Shown: positions 19,367-28,332 of the stretch, in pieces | Layout of the letters: each line of letters opens with the position of its first letter | Numbering within the stretch: the stretch's first letter is position 1 | NCBI RefSeq assembly: GCF_004023625.1 | Contig: NZ_RPDJ01000002.1 | Coordinates: 124,001-188,000 of the forward strand | From: Streptomyces cavernae | GTDB lineage: Bacteria > Actinomycetota > Actinomycetes > Streptomycetales > Streptomycetaceae | Reading direction: 5' to 3' | DNA length: 64,000 bases | Notes under the pieces: model-generated | The model's database searches: none | Told to the model about the DNA's origin: nothing | Seen by the model: the letters and a program-made list of their open reading frames with translations, nothing else | Position numbers and translations under genes: made by a program

Positions 19367-19687
19367 GTGTACGCCATCGTGCGCAGCGGTGGTCGCCAGC
19401 ACAAGGTTGCTGTCGGCGACATCGTTGAGGTTGACAAGATTTCCACTGCCAAGGTTGGCGACACGGTCGAGCTCTCGACCCTGCTCGTTGTCGACGGCGA
19501 CGCTGTGACCAGCGACCCGTGGGTGCTGGCCGGCATCAAGGTCCAGGCCGAGGTCGTGGACCACCACAAGGGCCAGAAGATCGACATTCTGCGCTACAAG
19601 AACAAGACGGGCTACCGCCGTCGTCAGGGCCACCGCCAGCAGTACACGGCGATCAAGGTCACTGAGATCCCCGCGGCTGCGAAGTAA
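19367..19687 (+). CDS. rplU: 50S ribosomal protein L21
   Basis: The 106-residue protein starts at GTG ([24 protein letters not shown]). It contains the family C-terminal signature [23 protein letters not shown]21 binds 23S rRNA in the large subunit. GTGAGAGAGTGAG upstream supplies the ribosome binding site. It is co-transcribed with rpmA after a 14-nt gap. Confidence 0.98.
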   Translation: MYAIVRSGGRQHKVAVGDIVEVDKISTAKVGDTVELSTLLVVDGDAVTSDPWVLAGIKVQAEVVDHHKGQKIDILRYKNKTGYRRRQGHRQQYTAIKVTEIPAAAK

Positions 19688-19701
19688 GGGACTGAGGAGA
19701 G

Positions 19702-19956
19702 ATGGCACACAAGAAGGGCGCATCGTCCACCCGTAACGGTCGTGACTCCAACGCTCAGCGCCTCGGCGTGAAGCGCTTCGGCGGTCAGGTCGTGAACGCC
19801 GGTGAGATCCTGGTCCGCCAGCGCGGCACCCACTTCCACCCGGGTGCGGGCGTCGGCCGCGGTGGCGACGACACCCTGTTCGCGCTGCAGGCCGGTGCGG
19901 TGGAGTTCGGTACCCACCGTGGCCGTAAGGTCGTGAACATCGTCCCGGTCGCCTGA
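19702..19956 (+). CDS. rpmA: 50S ribosomal protein L27
   Basis: The 84-residue protein has the diagnostic N-terminus [16 protein letters not shown] and the block [22 protein letters not shown]. The flexible N-terminus reaches the peptidyl transferase centre. There is no extended, protease-cleaved N-terminus as in Firmicutes. GAGGAGAG lies just upstream. A terminator-like hairpin follows before obg. Confidence 0.98.
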   Translation: MAHKKGASSTRNGRDSNAQRLGVKRFGGQVVNAGEILVRQRGTHFHPGAGVGRGGDDTLFALQAGAVEFGTHRGRKVVNIVPVA

Positions 19957-19971
19957 CCGGACCCTTTCGCG

Positions 19972-20022
19972 AGGCGGACCTCACTTTCCCGGACGGGAAG
20001 GCGGGTCCGCCTTTCGTTTGTT
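19972..20022 (+). terminator. Terminator between rpmA and obg
   Basis: The outer stem AGGCGGACC (19972-19980) pairs with GGTCCGCCT (20004-20012) and is followed by ttcgtttgtt. An inner hairpin TTCCCG-ga-CGGGAA sits in its loop. The U-rich tail makes it one of the few conventional intrinsic terminators here. Confidence 0.75.
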
Positions 20023-20041
20023 AGGCAAGAGACACAACCCT

Positions 20042-20058
20042 CGTACGAAAGTCGTACG
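20042..20058. promoter_or_regulatory. Dyad upstream of obg
   Basis: CGTACGA-aag-TCGTACG has perfect 7-bp arms 28 bp before the obg start. It could be an operator or an RNA hairpin in the obg leader. Confidence 0.35.
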
Positions 20059-20085
20059 CACCGAACGTGCTGGAGGCACCCCACC

Positions 20086-21522
20086 ATGACCACCTTCGTG
20101 GACCGCGTCGAGCTCCATGTCGCCGCGGGTAACGGAGGCCACGGCTGTGCCTCCGTCCACCGGGAGAAATTCAAGCCGCTGGGCGGACCCGACGGCGGGA
20201 ACGGCGGACGCGGTGGCGACGTCACCCTCGTCGTCGACCAGTCGGTGACCACTCTGCTCGACTACCACCACTCCCCCCACCGCAAGGCCACCAACGGAAA
20301 GCCCGGCGAAGGCGGCAACCGCTCCGGCAAGGACGGGCAGGACCTCGTGCTGCCGGTTCCGGACGGCACGGTGGTGCTGGACAAGGCGGGCAACGTCCTC
20401 GCCGACCTGGTGGGGCACGGTACGACGTACGTGGCCGCGCAGGGCGGTCGCGGCGGGCTCGGCAACGCCGCCCTCGCCTCGGCCCGCCGCAAGGCGCCCG
20501 GGTTCGCGCTGCTCGGTGAGCCGGGCGATGTGCAGGACGTCGTACTGGAGCTCAAGACCGTCGCGGACGTGGCGCTCGTCGGTTACCCCAGTGCCGGCAA
20601 GTCGTCCCTGATCTCGGTGCTGTCCGCGGCGAAGCCGAAGATCGCCGACTACCCCTTCACCACGCTCGTACCGAACCTGGGCGTGGTGACGGCGGGCGAG
20701 ACGGTCTACACGATCGCGGACGTCCCCGGGCTGATCCCCGGAGCCAGCCAGGGCAAGGGGCTGGGCCTCGAGTTCCTGCGCCATGTGGAGCGGTGCAGTG
20801 TGCTGGTGCACGTCCTGGACACCGCGACGCTGGAGTCCGACCGTGACCCGGTCTCCGACCTCGACGTCATCGAGGAGGAGCTGAAGCAGTACGGCGGCCT
20901 GGGGAACCGGCCGCGCGTCGTCGTGCTCAACAAGATCGACGTACCGGACGGGCGGGACCTCGCCGAGATGGTGCGGCCCGACCTCGAGGAGCGCGGGTAC
21001 CGGGTCTTCGAGGTGTCGGCGGTGGCGCACACCGGGCTGAAGGAACTGTCGTACGCGCTCGCGGAGATGGTGGCGGCCGCGCGGGCCGCGAAGCCCAAGG
21101 AGGAGGCGACCCGGATCGTCATCCGTCCGAAGGCGGTCGACGACGCCGGGTTCACCGTGTCGCGCGAGGACGACGGGCTCTTCCGGGTACGTGGTGAGAA
21201 GCCGGAGCGCTGGGTCCGGCAGACCGACTTCAACAACGACGAGGCCGTCGGTTATCTCGCCGATCGCCTGGGCCGCCTCGGGGTCGAGGAGGAGTTGATG
21301 AAGGCCGGGGCGCGGGCCGGTGACGGCGTGGCCATCGGGCCCGAGGACAACGCGGTCGTCTTCGACTGGGAGCCGTCGGTGATGGCCGGGGCGGAGATGC
21401 TGGGGCGGCGCGGTGAGGACCACCGTTTCGAGGCGCCCCGGCCCGCTGCGCAGCGGCGGCGCGACCGGCAGGCGGAACGGGACGAGGCGGAGCGCGAGTT
21501 CGACGGCTTCGAGCCGTTCTAG
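20086..21522 (+). CDS. obg: Obg-family GTPase
   Basis: This 478-residue essential GTPase is involved in ribosome maturation. In Streptomyces it is linked to the decision to differentiate. The glycine-rich Obg fold occupies residues 1-160 ([28 protein letters not shown]). The G domain follows with G1 GYPSAGKSS near 166, DVPGLI and NKID. The C-terminal OCT domain extends to about residue 430, and a charged tail ends in [15 protein letters not shown] lies 10 nt before ATG 20086. The TAG stop codon is contributed by the terminal repeat of a MITE-like element, so the natural C-terminus may have been altered. Confidence 0.97.
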   Translation: MTTFVDRVELHVAAGNGGHGCASVHREKFKPLGGPDGGNGGRGGDVTLVVDQSVTTLLDYHHSPHRKATNGKPGEGGNRSGKDGQDLVLPVPDGTVVLDKAGNVLADLVGHGTTYVAAQGGRGGLGNAALASARRKAPGFALLGEPGDVQDVVLELKTVADVALVGYPSAGKSSLISVLSAAKPKIADYPFTTLVPNLGVVTAGETVYTIADVPGLIPGASQGKGLGLEFLRHVERCSVLVHVLDTATLESDRDPVSDLDVIEEELKQYGGLGNRPRVVVLNKIDVPDGRDLAEMVRPDLEERGYRVFEVSAVAHTGLKELSYALAEMVAAARAAKPKEEATRIVIRPKAVDDAGFTVSREDDGLFRVRGEKPERWVRQTDFNNDEAVGYLADRLGRLGVEEELMKAGARAGDGVAIGPEDNAVVFDWEPSVMAGAEMLGRRGEDHRFEAPRPAAQRRRDRQAERDEAEREFDGFEPF

Positions 21523-21652
21523 TGCCGCAACAGGCAACGTTAGCCCCGTCGCGACGCCCGGCACTCCCCCAAGCTCTTCGAGCAGGGGGTACCCCCAGAG
21601 CACGCACCGGACGCCGCTCCTTACCGGGCAAACGTTGCCTGCCGCGGCACTA
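21520..21652. mobile_element. MITE-like element with 22-bp inverted terminal repeats
   Basis: The 133-bp element is bounded by terminal repeats at 21520-21541 and 21631-21652. These are inverted copies with 2 mismatches in 22, beginning tagtgccgc. The ends sit on CTAG on both sides, so CTAG or TA may be the target duplication. It has no coding capacity. The interior carries cactcccccaagctcttc and cgagcagggggtaccccc, a palindromic REP-like sequence. It overlaps the last codon of obg. A full-length relative would be an IS with the same ends. Confidence 0.8.
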
Positions 21653-21756
21653 GGACCTGCCGTCGGACTCGCATCCGACGCGCATCTGACGAGCGTCTGG
21701 ACGGCCCAGACCGCACACTCCCGAGCAAGGCCGGCCCACACCCGGCCAAAGCCGAA

Positions 21757-21795
21757 CCGAGGGGCCCGGAAGCGTGTTGCTTCCGGGCCCCTCGG
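21757..21795. terminator. Bidirectional terminator between obg and the TagF-like gene
   Basis: A perfect 17-bp stem (21757-21773 with 21779-21795) surrounds the loop gtgtt. It sits between the two convergent genes and can serve both. Confidence 0.85.
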
Positions 21796-21809
21796 CGTGT
21801 CGAATCCGG

Positions 21810-23873
21810 CTAGGCGTTGACCGAGTCCTCAGGTGCCTCGGACTCCAGCGCCTCCACCGCCCCCCGCGGTGAAGGGATTTCGTCTGCCAGGCGATCCTCC
21901 ATGCGCACCCGGCGCTCGTCGGCCTTCCTGCACAGCGCGTCGATGGCCGCGTTGAAGCGGGCCAGCGACGGCGGGTCGGAGGGACCCAGCAGATGCTCCT
22001 TGAGTTCGGCGCGGGCCGCGGTGAAGGTGTCCTTCTCCGGGTGGCGGACCGACTCCAGCAGGGCCGGAACGCCCTTCGCCTCAGGGGTGAGGATGACTCC
22101 GGCCGACACGGTCGGGAAGCCCGCACGGAACGCCTCCTCCGACATGCCGGAGGTGTTGGCGACGGCGTAGGGCTTCTCGCTGGACAGCCAGTCCGACACC
22201 ACCGAGGAGACGTCACTGACCAGCAGGTCCGCCTCGTTGAAGCAGGCGAAGATGCCCGGCCGCGCGTCGGTGATGATCTGGTGCTCCCACTCCGGGAAGG
22301 CGGCCCAGTAAGCCTTTTCCCAGGCGAGCGTGGCCTCGGCGATGGCGGCCTCGCGGTTGCCCTGCGGCTTGCCCTGGAGCAGCATCCGCTCCAGTTCGTC
22401 CGCGCTCTCCCGGAAGTGCGTCGAGGTGAGCTTGTCGAGCTCGACGGTGCGGCGGGCGAGCTCGGCGGCGGCCTCGGCGCCCGGCCGGGAGCCCGACCGC
22501 TTGGTGTTCGCCTCCCGGATCATCGCCTGGATGCGCTCGTTCGCGGCGCCCGCGCGCGGGTCGACGGACCCGGTCATCGGGTGCGGCTTGTAGAGGAGGC
22601 GTACGCCGTCGTCGGCGAGGAGCTCGCGGACGATGTTCTCGCCGGCCAGAACCACGGACGTGTTGCCGGGGTTGCCGTCCCAGCCCTCCCAGGTGGGGGC
22701 GTACAGAACCGTGGTGTACGGGCCCGTCGGCGCGCCCGAGTAGGGGCGGATCGGCGCCAGCTGCGGGCGGCCGACCTCCACGATGTCCTTGTCCTCGACG
22801 CCGACCTCCGCGAGGGCGTACCGCTCGCGGGCCGCGGGACCGGCCACCCACACCTCGTCGTAGGCCTTGGCGTAGGGGTTGCACGAGGAGAGCTTGTCGC
22901 TCTCGCCGTGGTTGATGAAGGCGTGCTTGATGGTGGGGATGCGCAGCACCTGCGAGGTCTTCGCGGCGTTGGCCGGGTGCAGCATCATCTTCAGGGTCGA
23001 GTTCTCCAGCGAGAACATCGTGGTGACCTTCGGGAAGCAGATGATCGGCACGTCGGTCGCCTCTATCTTCTGCACCATGAACCGCTCGCGCAGCACGATC
23101 AGCGGCTTCGCGTCGATCGCCGACAGTGTGGAGAGCCACATGTTCGCCTGATAGGCGGAGGTCGTGCCGCCGGAGAAGTACATGGCGACCGTCGGCTTGT
23201 ACGCCGCCAGCCACTTGTCCAGCCACTCCATGACCTTCGCCTCGCTCTTGGCCCGCTTCTTCGGCAGCAGCCAGGTGGCGAGGTAGGCGGTACCGCCGAA
23301 GATCATCACGAGGGTGATGCCCAGGCCGATGGCGCCCCAGAGGCCGTCGCCGGTCGCGGCGGTGCCCAGCAGGCCGATCGTGGCGGGGATGGAGAAGGTG
23401 AGCAGGCGGTGGCCCTGACGGCGGGCCAGGATGCGCGGCGGGGCGGTGGTCAGCTTGAGCGCGGAGGCGTCGATGTTGCGGGTGACGATCGGCAGCGTGC
23501 GCGTGCGGCGGACCAGGACCGCGGCGGCCTGGCAGGCGAAGTGGGCGGCGTAGAAGACGCACAGCGCCACCAGCAGCGGGGCCGTCTCGCTCAGCTCGCC
23601 GACGTCGTCGATGCGCAGCAGGCCGACCACGATCAGCATGTCGCGCAGCAACTGCCGGACGGTGACGTCGAAGCGGACCTTGCCCAGCAGGGACAGCAGC
23701 CCGGGATCGCGGTACTGGAGGTACACATCGAGGGCGAGACCCCCCGCGCTCGCGACGACGAGGACCGGGGCGTTCGGCAGTAGCGCGGAGACGATCTGGG
23801 CTGTGAAGAACGCGAACATCGCGAGCAGCGCGGACAGCTGCACGATGCGGCGAGGGGGAGGGCCGGAGGGCAC
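21810..23873 (-). CDS. TagF-like CDP-glycerol glycerophosphotransferase, membrane-anchored
   Basis: This 687-residue cell-wall glycopolymer enzyme starts here at GTG 23873 (VPSGPPPRR), with AGGAG 8 nt upstream; GTG 23933 would add 20 residues. Hydrophobic segments in the first 220 residues anchor it in the membrane. The catalytic part has the family blocks INHGESDK, YAPTWEGWDG, YKPHP and SDVSSVVSDWLSSEKPY. The family polymerises glycerol phosphate from CDP-glycerol in teichoic acid synthesis. From memory, unverified, an S. coelicolor protein in this neighbourhood (PdtA) acts in spore-wall glycopolymer synthesis. It diverges from proB. Confidence 0.85.
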   Translation of the reverse strand: MPSGPPPRRIVQLSALLAMFAFFTAQIVSALLPNAPVLVVASAGGLALDVYLQYRDPGLLSLLGKVRFDVTVRQLLRDMLIVVGLLRIDDVGELSETAPLLVALCVFYAAHFACQAAAVLVRRTRTLPIVTRNIDASALKLTTAPPRILARRQGHRLLTFSIPATIGLLGTAATGDGLWGAIGLGITLVMIFGGTAYLATWLLPKKRAKSEAKVMEWLDKWLAAYKPTVAMYFSGGTTSAYQANMWLSTLSAIDAKPLIVLRERFMVQKIEATDVPIICFPKVTTMFSLENSTLKMMLHPANAAKTSQVLRIPTIKHAFINHGESDKLSSCNPYAKAYDEVWVAGPAARERYALAEVGVEDKDIVEVGRPQLAPIRPYSGAPTGPYTTVLYAPTWEGWDGNPGNTSVVLAGENIVRELLADDGVRLLYKPHPMTGSVDPRAGAANERIQAMIREANTKRSGSRPGAEAAAELARRTVELDKLTSTHFRESADELERMLLQGKPQGNREAAIAEATLAWEKAYWAAFPEWEHQIITDARPGIFACFNEADLLVSDVSSVVSDWLSSEKPYAVANTSGMSEEAFRAGFPTVSAGVILTPEAKGVPALLESVRHPEKDTFTAARAELKEHLLGPSDPPSLARFNAAIDALCRKADERRVRMEDRLADEIPSPRGAVEALESEAPEDSVNA

Positions 23874-24191
23874 GGGCTGGGCTCCTGCGAGGGATGCGAC
23901 GGACAGGGGTGCACAGGCGTACACGAGGTGCACGGAGTCTCTCCGAGAGGTGTCCCGTAGATGTATCGAAGGTGTATCGCGGGCGTTTTCTCAAGGGAAG
24001 ACCGACCACTGACCGTATGACCTCCGCGCCCCACGGAGCAATCCGCCACAAGAGCAACCGGAGCAAAGGGTGCAAAGTGGTGTGAGGTGCGGGTGACCAC
24101 CGCCGTCCGCCCCTCGAAACGCGGCGGCGTCCCGCATCCGCCCTCCCGTAGATTGCGTACTCCGGGCCGATCGGAACATTGGGGATACAGG

Positions 24192-25313
24192 TTGTCCAGG
24201 CAAGGCGTGGCTCAGGCTCACCGGATTGTCGTGAAGGTGGGGTCGTCGTCGCTGACCACAGCGTCGGGCGGTCTTGACGCGGACCGGGTGGACGCCCTCG
24301 TCGACGTCCTGGCCAAGGGCCGCAGCGGGGGGGAGAAGGAGATCGTCCTCGTCTCCTCCGGCGCCATCGCCGCCGGCCTCGCCCCGCTCGGGCTGCGCCG
24401 CCGTCCCAAGGACCTCGCCCGCCAGCAGGCCGCCGCCTCCGTCGGCCAGGGCCTGCTGGTCGCCCGCTACACCGCCTCGTTCGCCCGCTACGGCATCCGT
24501 GTCGGCCAGGTCCTGCTGACCGGGGACGACACCAGCCGCCGCGCCCACCACCGCAACGCCTCCCGCACCCTCGACAAGCTCCTCGCGATGGGCGCGCTCC
24601 CGGTGGTCAACGAGAACGACACCGTGGCCACGGACGAGATCCGCTTCGGGGACAACGACCGCCTGGCAGCGCTCGTCGCCCACCTCGTACGGGCCGACCT
24701 GCTGGTGCTGCTGTCGGACGTGGACGGTGTGTACGACGGTGACCCCAGCAAGCCCGGCACCTCACGGATCGCCGAGGTACGTGACCCGCGGGACCTGGCG
24801 CAGGTGGAGATCGGCAGCGCGGGCAAGGCCGGGGTGGGCACCGGCGGCATGGTCACCAAGGTCGAGGCCGCCCGGATCGCCGCCGCGGCCGGTATCCCCG
24901 TGGTGCTGACCAGCGCCGTGCACGCCGCGGACGCCCTCGCGGGACGGGACACGGGCACCTACTTCCACCCCACGGGCAAGCGCTCCGCGGACCGGCTGCT
25001 GTGGCTCCAGCACGCCTCCGCCCCGCAGGGCTCCATCACCCTCGACGACGGCGCCGTCCGCGCGGTCGTCGAACGGCGCAAGTCGCTGCTGCCGGCGGGC
25101 ATCGCCGCGGTGGAGGGCGAGTTCACCGCGGGTGACCCGGTCGAACTGCGGGACGGGACGGGCCGGGCGGTCGCGCGCGGGCTGGTGAACTTCGACGCCA
25201 AGGAGATCCCGCAGCTGATCGGCCGCTCCACCCGGGAACTGGCACGCGAGCTCGGACCCGCGTACGAACGCGAGGTCGTACACCGGGACGACCTCGTCCT
25301 GCTCCAGCACTGA
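24192..25313 (+). CDS. proB: Glutamate 5-kinase
   Basis: This enzyme phosphorylates glutamate in the first step of proline synthesis. The amino acid kinase domain starts RIVVKVGSSSLTT and includes LLTGDD, PVVNENDTV and the FGDNDRLAALVA block. A PUA domain fills the C-terminus (GSITLDDGAVRAVVERRKSLLP to the end), as in E. coli ProB. The start is uncertain: TTG 24192 (MSRQGVAQAHRIV) and GTG 24207 are both possible. The former gives 373 residues. ProA lies downstream but is separated by a hypothetical gene and has its own promoter. Confidence 0.95.
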   Translation: MSRQGVAQAHRIVVKVGSSSLTTASGGLDADRVDALVDVLAKGRSGGEKEIVLVSSGAIAAGLAPLGLRRRPKDLARQQAAASVGQGLLVARYTASFARYGIRVGQVLLTGDDTSRRAHHRNASRTLDKLLAMGALPVVNENDTVATDEIRFGDNDRLAALVAHLVRADLLVLLSDVDGVYDGDPSKPGTSRIAEVRDPRDLAQVEIGSAGKAGVGTGGMVTKVEAARIAAAAGIPVVLTSAVHAADALAGRDTGTYFHPTGKRSADRLLWLQHASAPQGSITLDDGAVRAVVERRKSLLPAGIAAVEGEFTAGDPVELRDGTGRAVARGLVNFDAKEIPQLIGRSTRELARELGPAYEREVVHRDDLVLLQH

Positions 25314-25446
25314 CGAGAACCGCGCAAAGAACCACAACCCGGGCCTCCGGTGGGGGACGTTCCGTAAAACCGCCACACGGAGACGCACCACCTGCTCAAC
25401 TTTGTTGCAGGCAGATTCCGCACCCGCATCGCGTAAGGAGGCCGTC

Positions 25447-25959
25447 GTGAGACGAGTGCGCCCTGGGGCGGCGTCCCGCGCTGGGACCTCCCCCGGTCCC
25501 GGCTCCGCCCGAGCGGGGGGAGCCCCACGACCGACGGGAACCCCGGCCCGTGCGCCGGGCGGGGAACGGGCCCTGACCAGTGTGGCGGCCGGTGACGCGT
25601 ACGAGGAGCCGGAAGACCTGCCCCGGCTGTGGCACGTCACCCTGAGCGTCTCCGGCGGCGAGGCTCCGCTGAAGGAGGTGCGGCGCGGACTGGAACAGCT
25701 GGCCCATGACCACCCCTTTCTGCTGACCAGCCGCTACGCCAACGACCACGCGGAGATCCGCTACTGGGAAGAGGCCCGCGACCTGCACGACGCCGCCGCC
25801 GTGGCCCTGCGCCTGTGGGGCGAGCACCGCAGGACCGCGAATCTCCCGCCCTGGGAGATCGTCGGCCTGGAGGTCATCGACCGGGAGACCTACCACCAGC
25901 GGGTCGCGGAGGGCTACGGGCCGCTGCCCGCGACCCCCGTGGGCGTCCACCCCTTTTGA
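25447..25959 (+). CDS. Conserved hypothetical protein with N-terminal extension
   Basis: The start is GTG 25447, with AAGGAGG 5 nt upstream, giving 170 residues. The body from about residue 45 (DAYEEPEDLPRLWHVTLSV, HPFLLTSRYANDHAEIRYWEEA, WEIVGLEVIDRETYHQRV) reads as a compact alpha/beta domain without membrane segments or catalytic motifs that I can name. It sits between proB and proA and ends in GVHPF. The first 40 residues are Arg/Gly/Pro-rich because a palindromic REP-like sequence lies within the coding region. GTG 25579 would begin the protein just before the conserved body. Confidence 0.7.
   Translation: MRRVRPGAASRAGTSPGPGSARAGGAPRPTGTPARAPGGERALTSVAAGDAYEEPEDLPRLWHVTLSVSGGEAPLKEVRRGLEQLAHDHPFLLTSRYANDHAEIRYWEEARDLHDAAAVALRLWGEHRRTANLPPWEIVGLEVIDRETYHQRVAEGYGPLPATPVGVHPF
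25487..25533. repeat. REP-like palindrome inside a coding region
   Basis: gggacctcccccggtcccgg with cgagcggggggagcccca resembles the palindromic core of the MITE at 21520-21652. It is translated as SRAGTSPGPGSARAGGAP in the gene at 25447. Confidence 0.55.
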
Positions 25960-26027
25960 CCTCGCGCTCAACCTCGTCCCGCCCCTTTTGATCCCGTCTC
26001 GTCGTGTCTCGGGTGATGGGACGAGAA

Positions 26028-26056
26028 CTGGACGGTTCCGGTGGGCGCACTACCCT
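26028..26056 (+). promoter_or_regulatory. proA promoter (leaderless)
   Basis: CTGGAC (26028-26033), a 17-bp spacer and TACCCT (26051-26056) end 7 nt before the proA ATG. The mRNA is therefore expected to begin at the start codon. Confidence 0.6.
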
Positions 26057-26063
26057 TCCCAGC

Positions 26064-27350
26064 ATGACCACGCTTTCGCCGTACGACTCCATGTCCCCGG
26101 TCGCCCAGGCCGCCTACCGCGCGAAGGGTGCCGCCGCAGAGCTCGCCCCGCTGCCGCGGGCGGAGAAGGACGACGCGCTGCGCGCCATCGCCGACGCGTT
26201 GGAGGTCCGCACCAGCGAAATCGTCGCGGCCAACGCGAAGGACATCGAGCGCGCCCGGGCGGCCGGCACCAGCGAGGCCATCATCGACCGGCTGACGCTG
26301 ACCCCGGAACGCGTGCGCGCCATCGCCTCGGACGTGCGGGACGTCGTGGGGCTGCCCGACCCGGTCGGTGAGGTCGTCCGCGGCTCCACCCTCCCCAACG
26401 GCCTCGACCTGCGCCAGGTCCGGGTGCCCCTCGGTGTCGTCGGGATCATCTACGAGGCGCGTCCGAACGTCACGGTCGACGCCGCGGCGCTCTGCCTGAA
26501 GTCCGGAAACGCCGTGCTGCTGCGCGGCTCGTCCTCCGCCTACGAGTCCAACACCGCCCTCGTTCGCGTGCTGCGCGACGCCGTGGGCGGCTCCGGACTC
26601 CCGGCCGACGCCGTCCAACTCGTGCCCGGAGAGGGCAGGGACGCGGTCCGGGAGCTGATGCGCGCCCGCGGCCTGGTCGACGTGCTCATCCCGCGCGGCG
26701 GGGCCTCCCTGATCCGCACGGTCGTGGAGGAGTCCACCGTCCCGGTGATCGAGACCGGTACCGGCAACTGCCACGTCTACGTCGACGCGGAAGCCGACCT
26801 CGACATGGCCGTCGAGATCCTGATCAACTCCAAGGCCCAGCGGCCCAGCGTGTGCAACGCCGCGGAGACGCTGCTGGTCCACAAGGACATCGCCGACGCT
26901 TTCGTCCCGCGCGCCCTGGACGCGCTCGCGGAGGCCGGGGTCACCGTCCACGGTGACGAGCGGATCCTCGCCTACGCGGCGGACTCCAAGGCCACCGTCG
27001 TCGAGGCCACCACCGAGGACTGGGACACCGAGTACCTCTCGTACGACATCGCCGCCGCCGTCGTCGACTCGCTCGACCGCGCGGTCTCCCACATCCGCCT
27101 GTGGACCTCCGGGCACACCGAGGCCATCGTCACCACCTCGCAGCAGGCCGCCCGCCGCTTCACCCAACTGGTGGACTCCACCACGGTCGCCGTGAACGCC
27201 TCCACCCGGTTCACCGACGGCGGCCAGTTCGGCTTCGGCGCCGAGATCGGCATCTCCACCCAGAAACTGCACGCGCGGGGCCCGATGGGACTTCCGGAGT
27301 TGACCAGCACCAAGTACATCGTCACGGGGGACGGCCACATCCGCGGCTGA
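26064..27350 (+). CDS. proA: Gamma-glutamyl phosphate reductase
   Basis: This is the second enzyme of proline synthesis, giving glutamate 5-semialdehyde with NADPH. The 428-residue protein starts [21 protein letters not shown] at ATG 26064; longer in-frame starts lie within the promoter. Family blocks visible are [45 protein letters not shown] and the catalytic-Cys region [12 protein letters not shown]. The C-terminal [15 protein letters not shown] is typical. There is no ribosome binding site, which fits leaderless translation. Confidence 0.97.
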   Translation: MTTLSPYDSMSPVAQAAYRAKGAAAELAPLPRAEKDDALRAIADALEVRTSEIVAANAKDIERARAAGTSEAIIDRLTLTPERVRAIASDVRDVVGLPDPVGEVVRGSTLPNGLDLRQVRVPLGVVGIIYEARPNVTVDAAALCLKSGNAVLLRGSSSAYESNTALVRVLRDAVGGSGLPADAVQLVPGEGRDAVRELMRARGLVDVLIPRGGASLIRTVVEESTVPVIETGTGNCHVYVDAEADLDMAVEILINSKAQRPSVCNAAETLLVHKDIADAFVPRALDALAEAGVTVHGDERILAYAADSKATVVEATTEDWDTEYLSYDIAAAVVDSLDRAVSHIRLWTSGHTEAIVTTSQQAARRFTQLVDSTTVAVNASTRFTDGGQFGFGAEIGISTQKLHARGPMGLPELTSTKYIVTGDGHIRG

Positions 27351-27545
27351 AACCCCGGGCAATACCGGGCAAGGCGGTGCCAAGTCGAGCAAGACCCGAC
27401 AGTACCTGGCAAGAGGATGCAGGACAGGCGTTCCGGCCCGGGAGACCGCCCGGTTTCCCGGGCCGCTGCTGTGAGCCCGTCTCGTCAATCGGATGAATTT
27501 CCTTGCCGTCTGCCCAAAATGACCCCCCAGGTCTACTCTGGATGC

Positions 27546-28175
27546 GTGCCGGAGGACGTGGGGGGCACGCCGTTCCCTGACGGCTGGGAGCCCGACGACG
27601 ACCGCGACCGCGGGGGTATGGACGAAGAGTTCGCCTCCGTGGTCTTCGACGAGGCCTTCGTACGGGCCGCCGTGGTGCACGAGCCCACAGCGGTCGAGCG
27701 TCTCCTCGCCGCCGCCCAGGCGCGCGCGGAGGCCTCCGAGGCCGAGGCCCGAAGGAGCCACTCCAGAGGCGCGCGTGGCGACGACGACCGCTATGACGAC
27801 GGCTTCGGCCGGGACCGCCGCACGGGCTTCGATCATGATCCGGACTTCGACGACTTCGACGACCGCGACCTCCTGGAGGACGGCTACAGCGGCTCCTACG
27901 GGAAGCAGGCACGCTGGCACCGTACGGTCGCCTGGCTGCTCGCCATCCTGATGGGCGTCGGGATGGTCGCGCTGGCCTTCACCGCCGTCTACAAGGGCGC
28001 CTCGTCGGGCCGCCAGGAGCGGGTGCCGCCGCCCGCGTCCACGGAACTGGACCCGGGGGAGGACAAGGCCACCGACACGACCGGGACCGGTACCGGCTCC
28101 ACCGTCGGCGCGACACCGTCCGCTTCGGCGGACTACTCCCATCCGCCGGTGTCCGCGGTGCCGCGCACACCCTGA
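27546..28175 (+). CDS. Single-pass membrane protein with SVVFDE motif (first of a pair)
   Basis: The family is not recognised. GTG 27546 follows TACTCT (27534-27539) by 6 nt, so a leaderless start is likely; the protein has 209 residues. The acidic N-terminus contains FASVVFDEAFVRAAVVHEP near residue 28. A long Asp/Arg-rich cytoplasmic stretch follows, then one transmembrane helix (TVAWLLAILMGVGMVALAF) near residue 125 and a Thr/Ser/Gly-rich external tail. The adjacent gene at 28333 shares the motif and the topology. The pair lies among genes for proline synthesis, cell envelope and NAD. Confidence 0.75.
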   Translation: MPEDVGGTPFPDGWEPDDDRDRGGMDEEFASVVFDEAFVRAAVVHEPTAVERLLAAAQARAEASEAEARRSHSRGARGDDDRYDDGFGRDRRTGFDHDPDFDDFDDRDLLEDGYSGSYGKQARWHRTVAWLLAILMGVGMVALAFTAVYKGASSGRQERVPPPASTELDPGEDKATDTTGTGTGSTVGATPSASADYSHPPVSAVPRTP

Positions 28176-28320
28176 CGGCCGGGCCGCGCCGGCCTTGATC
28201 GTCATGTGCGTCACGGGGCGCGGCCCTTGATCGCGGGGCTGCCTGACGGCGGCGTGTTCCTGGTGCGAACCTGACAGAACTTGTCGAGTTCGTCAGCGTT
28301 TACCTGAGGCCGCTGAGACC

Positions 28321-28326
28321 TACTCT
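28321..28326 (+). promoter_or_regulatory. -10 box of the second SVVFDE gene
   Basis: TACTCT lies 6 nt before ATG 28333, in the same hexamer and spacing as at 27534. GTTTAC lies 17 bp upstream at 28298. Confidence 0.5.
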
Positions 28327-28332
28327 GAAAGT

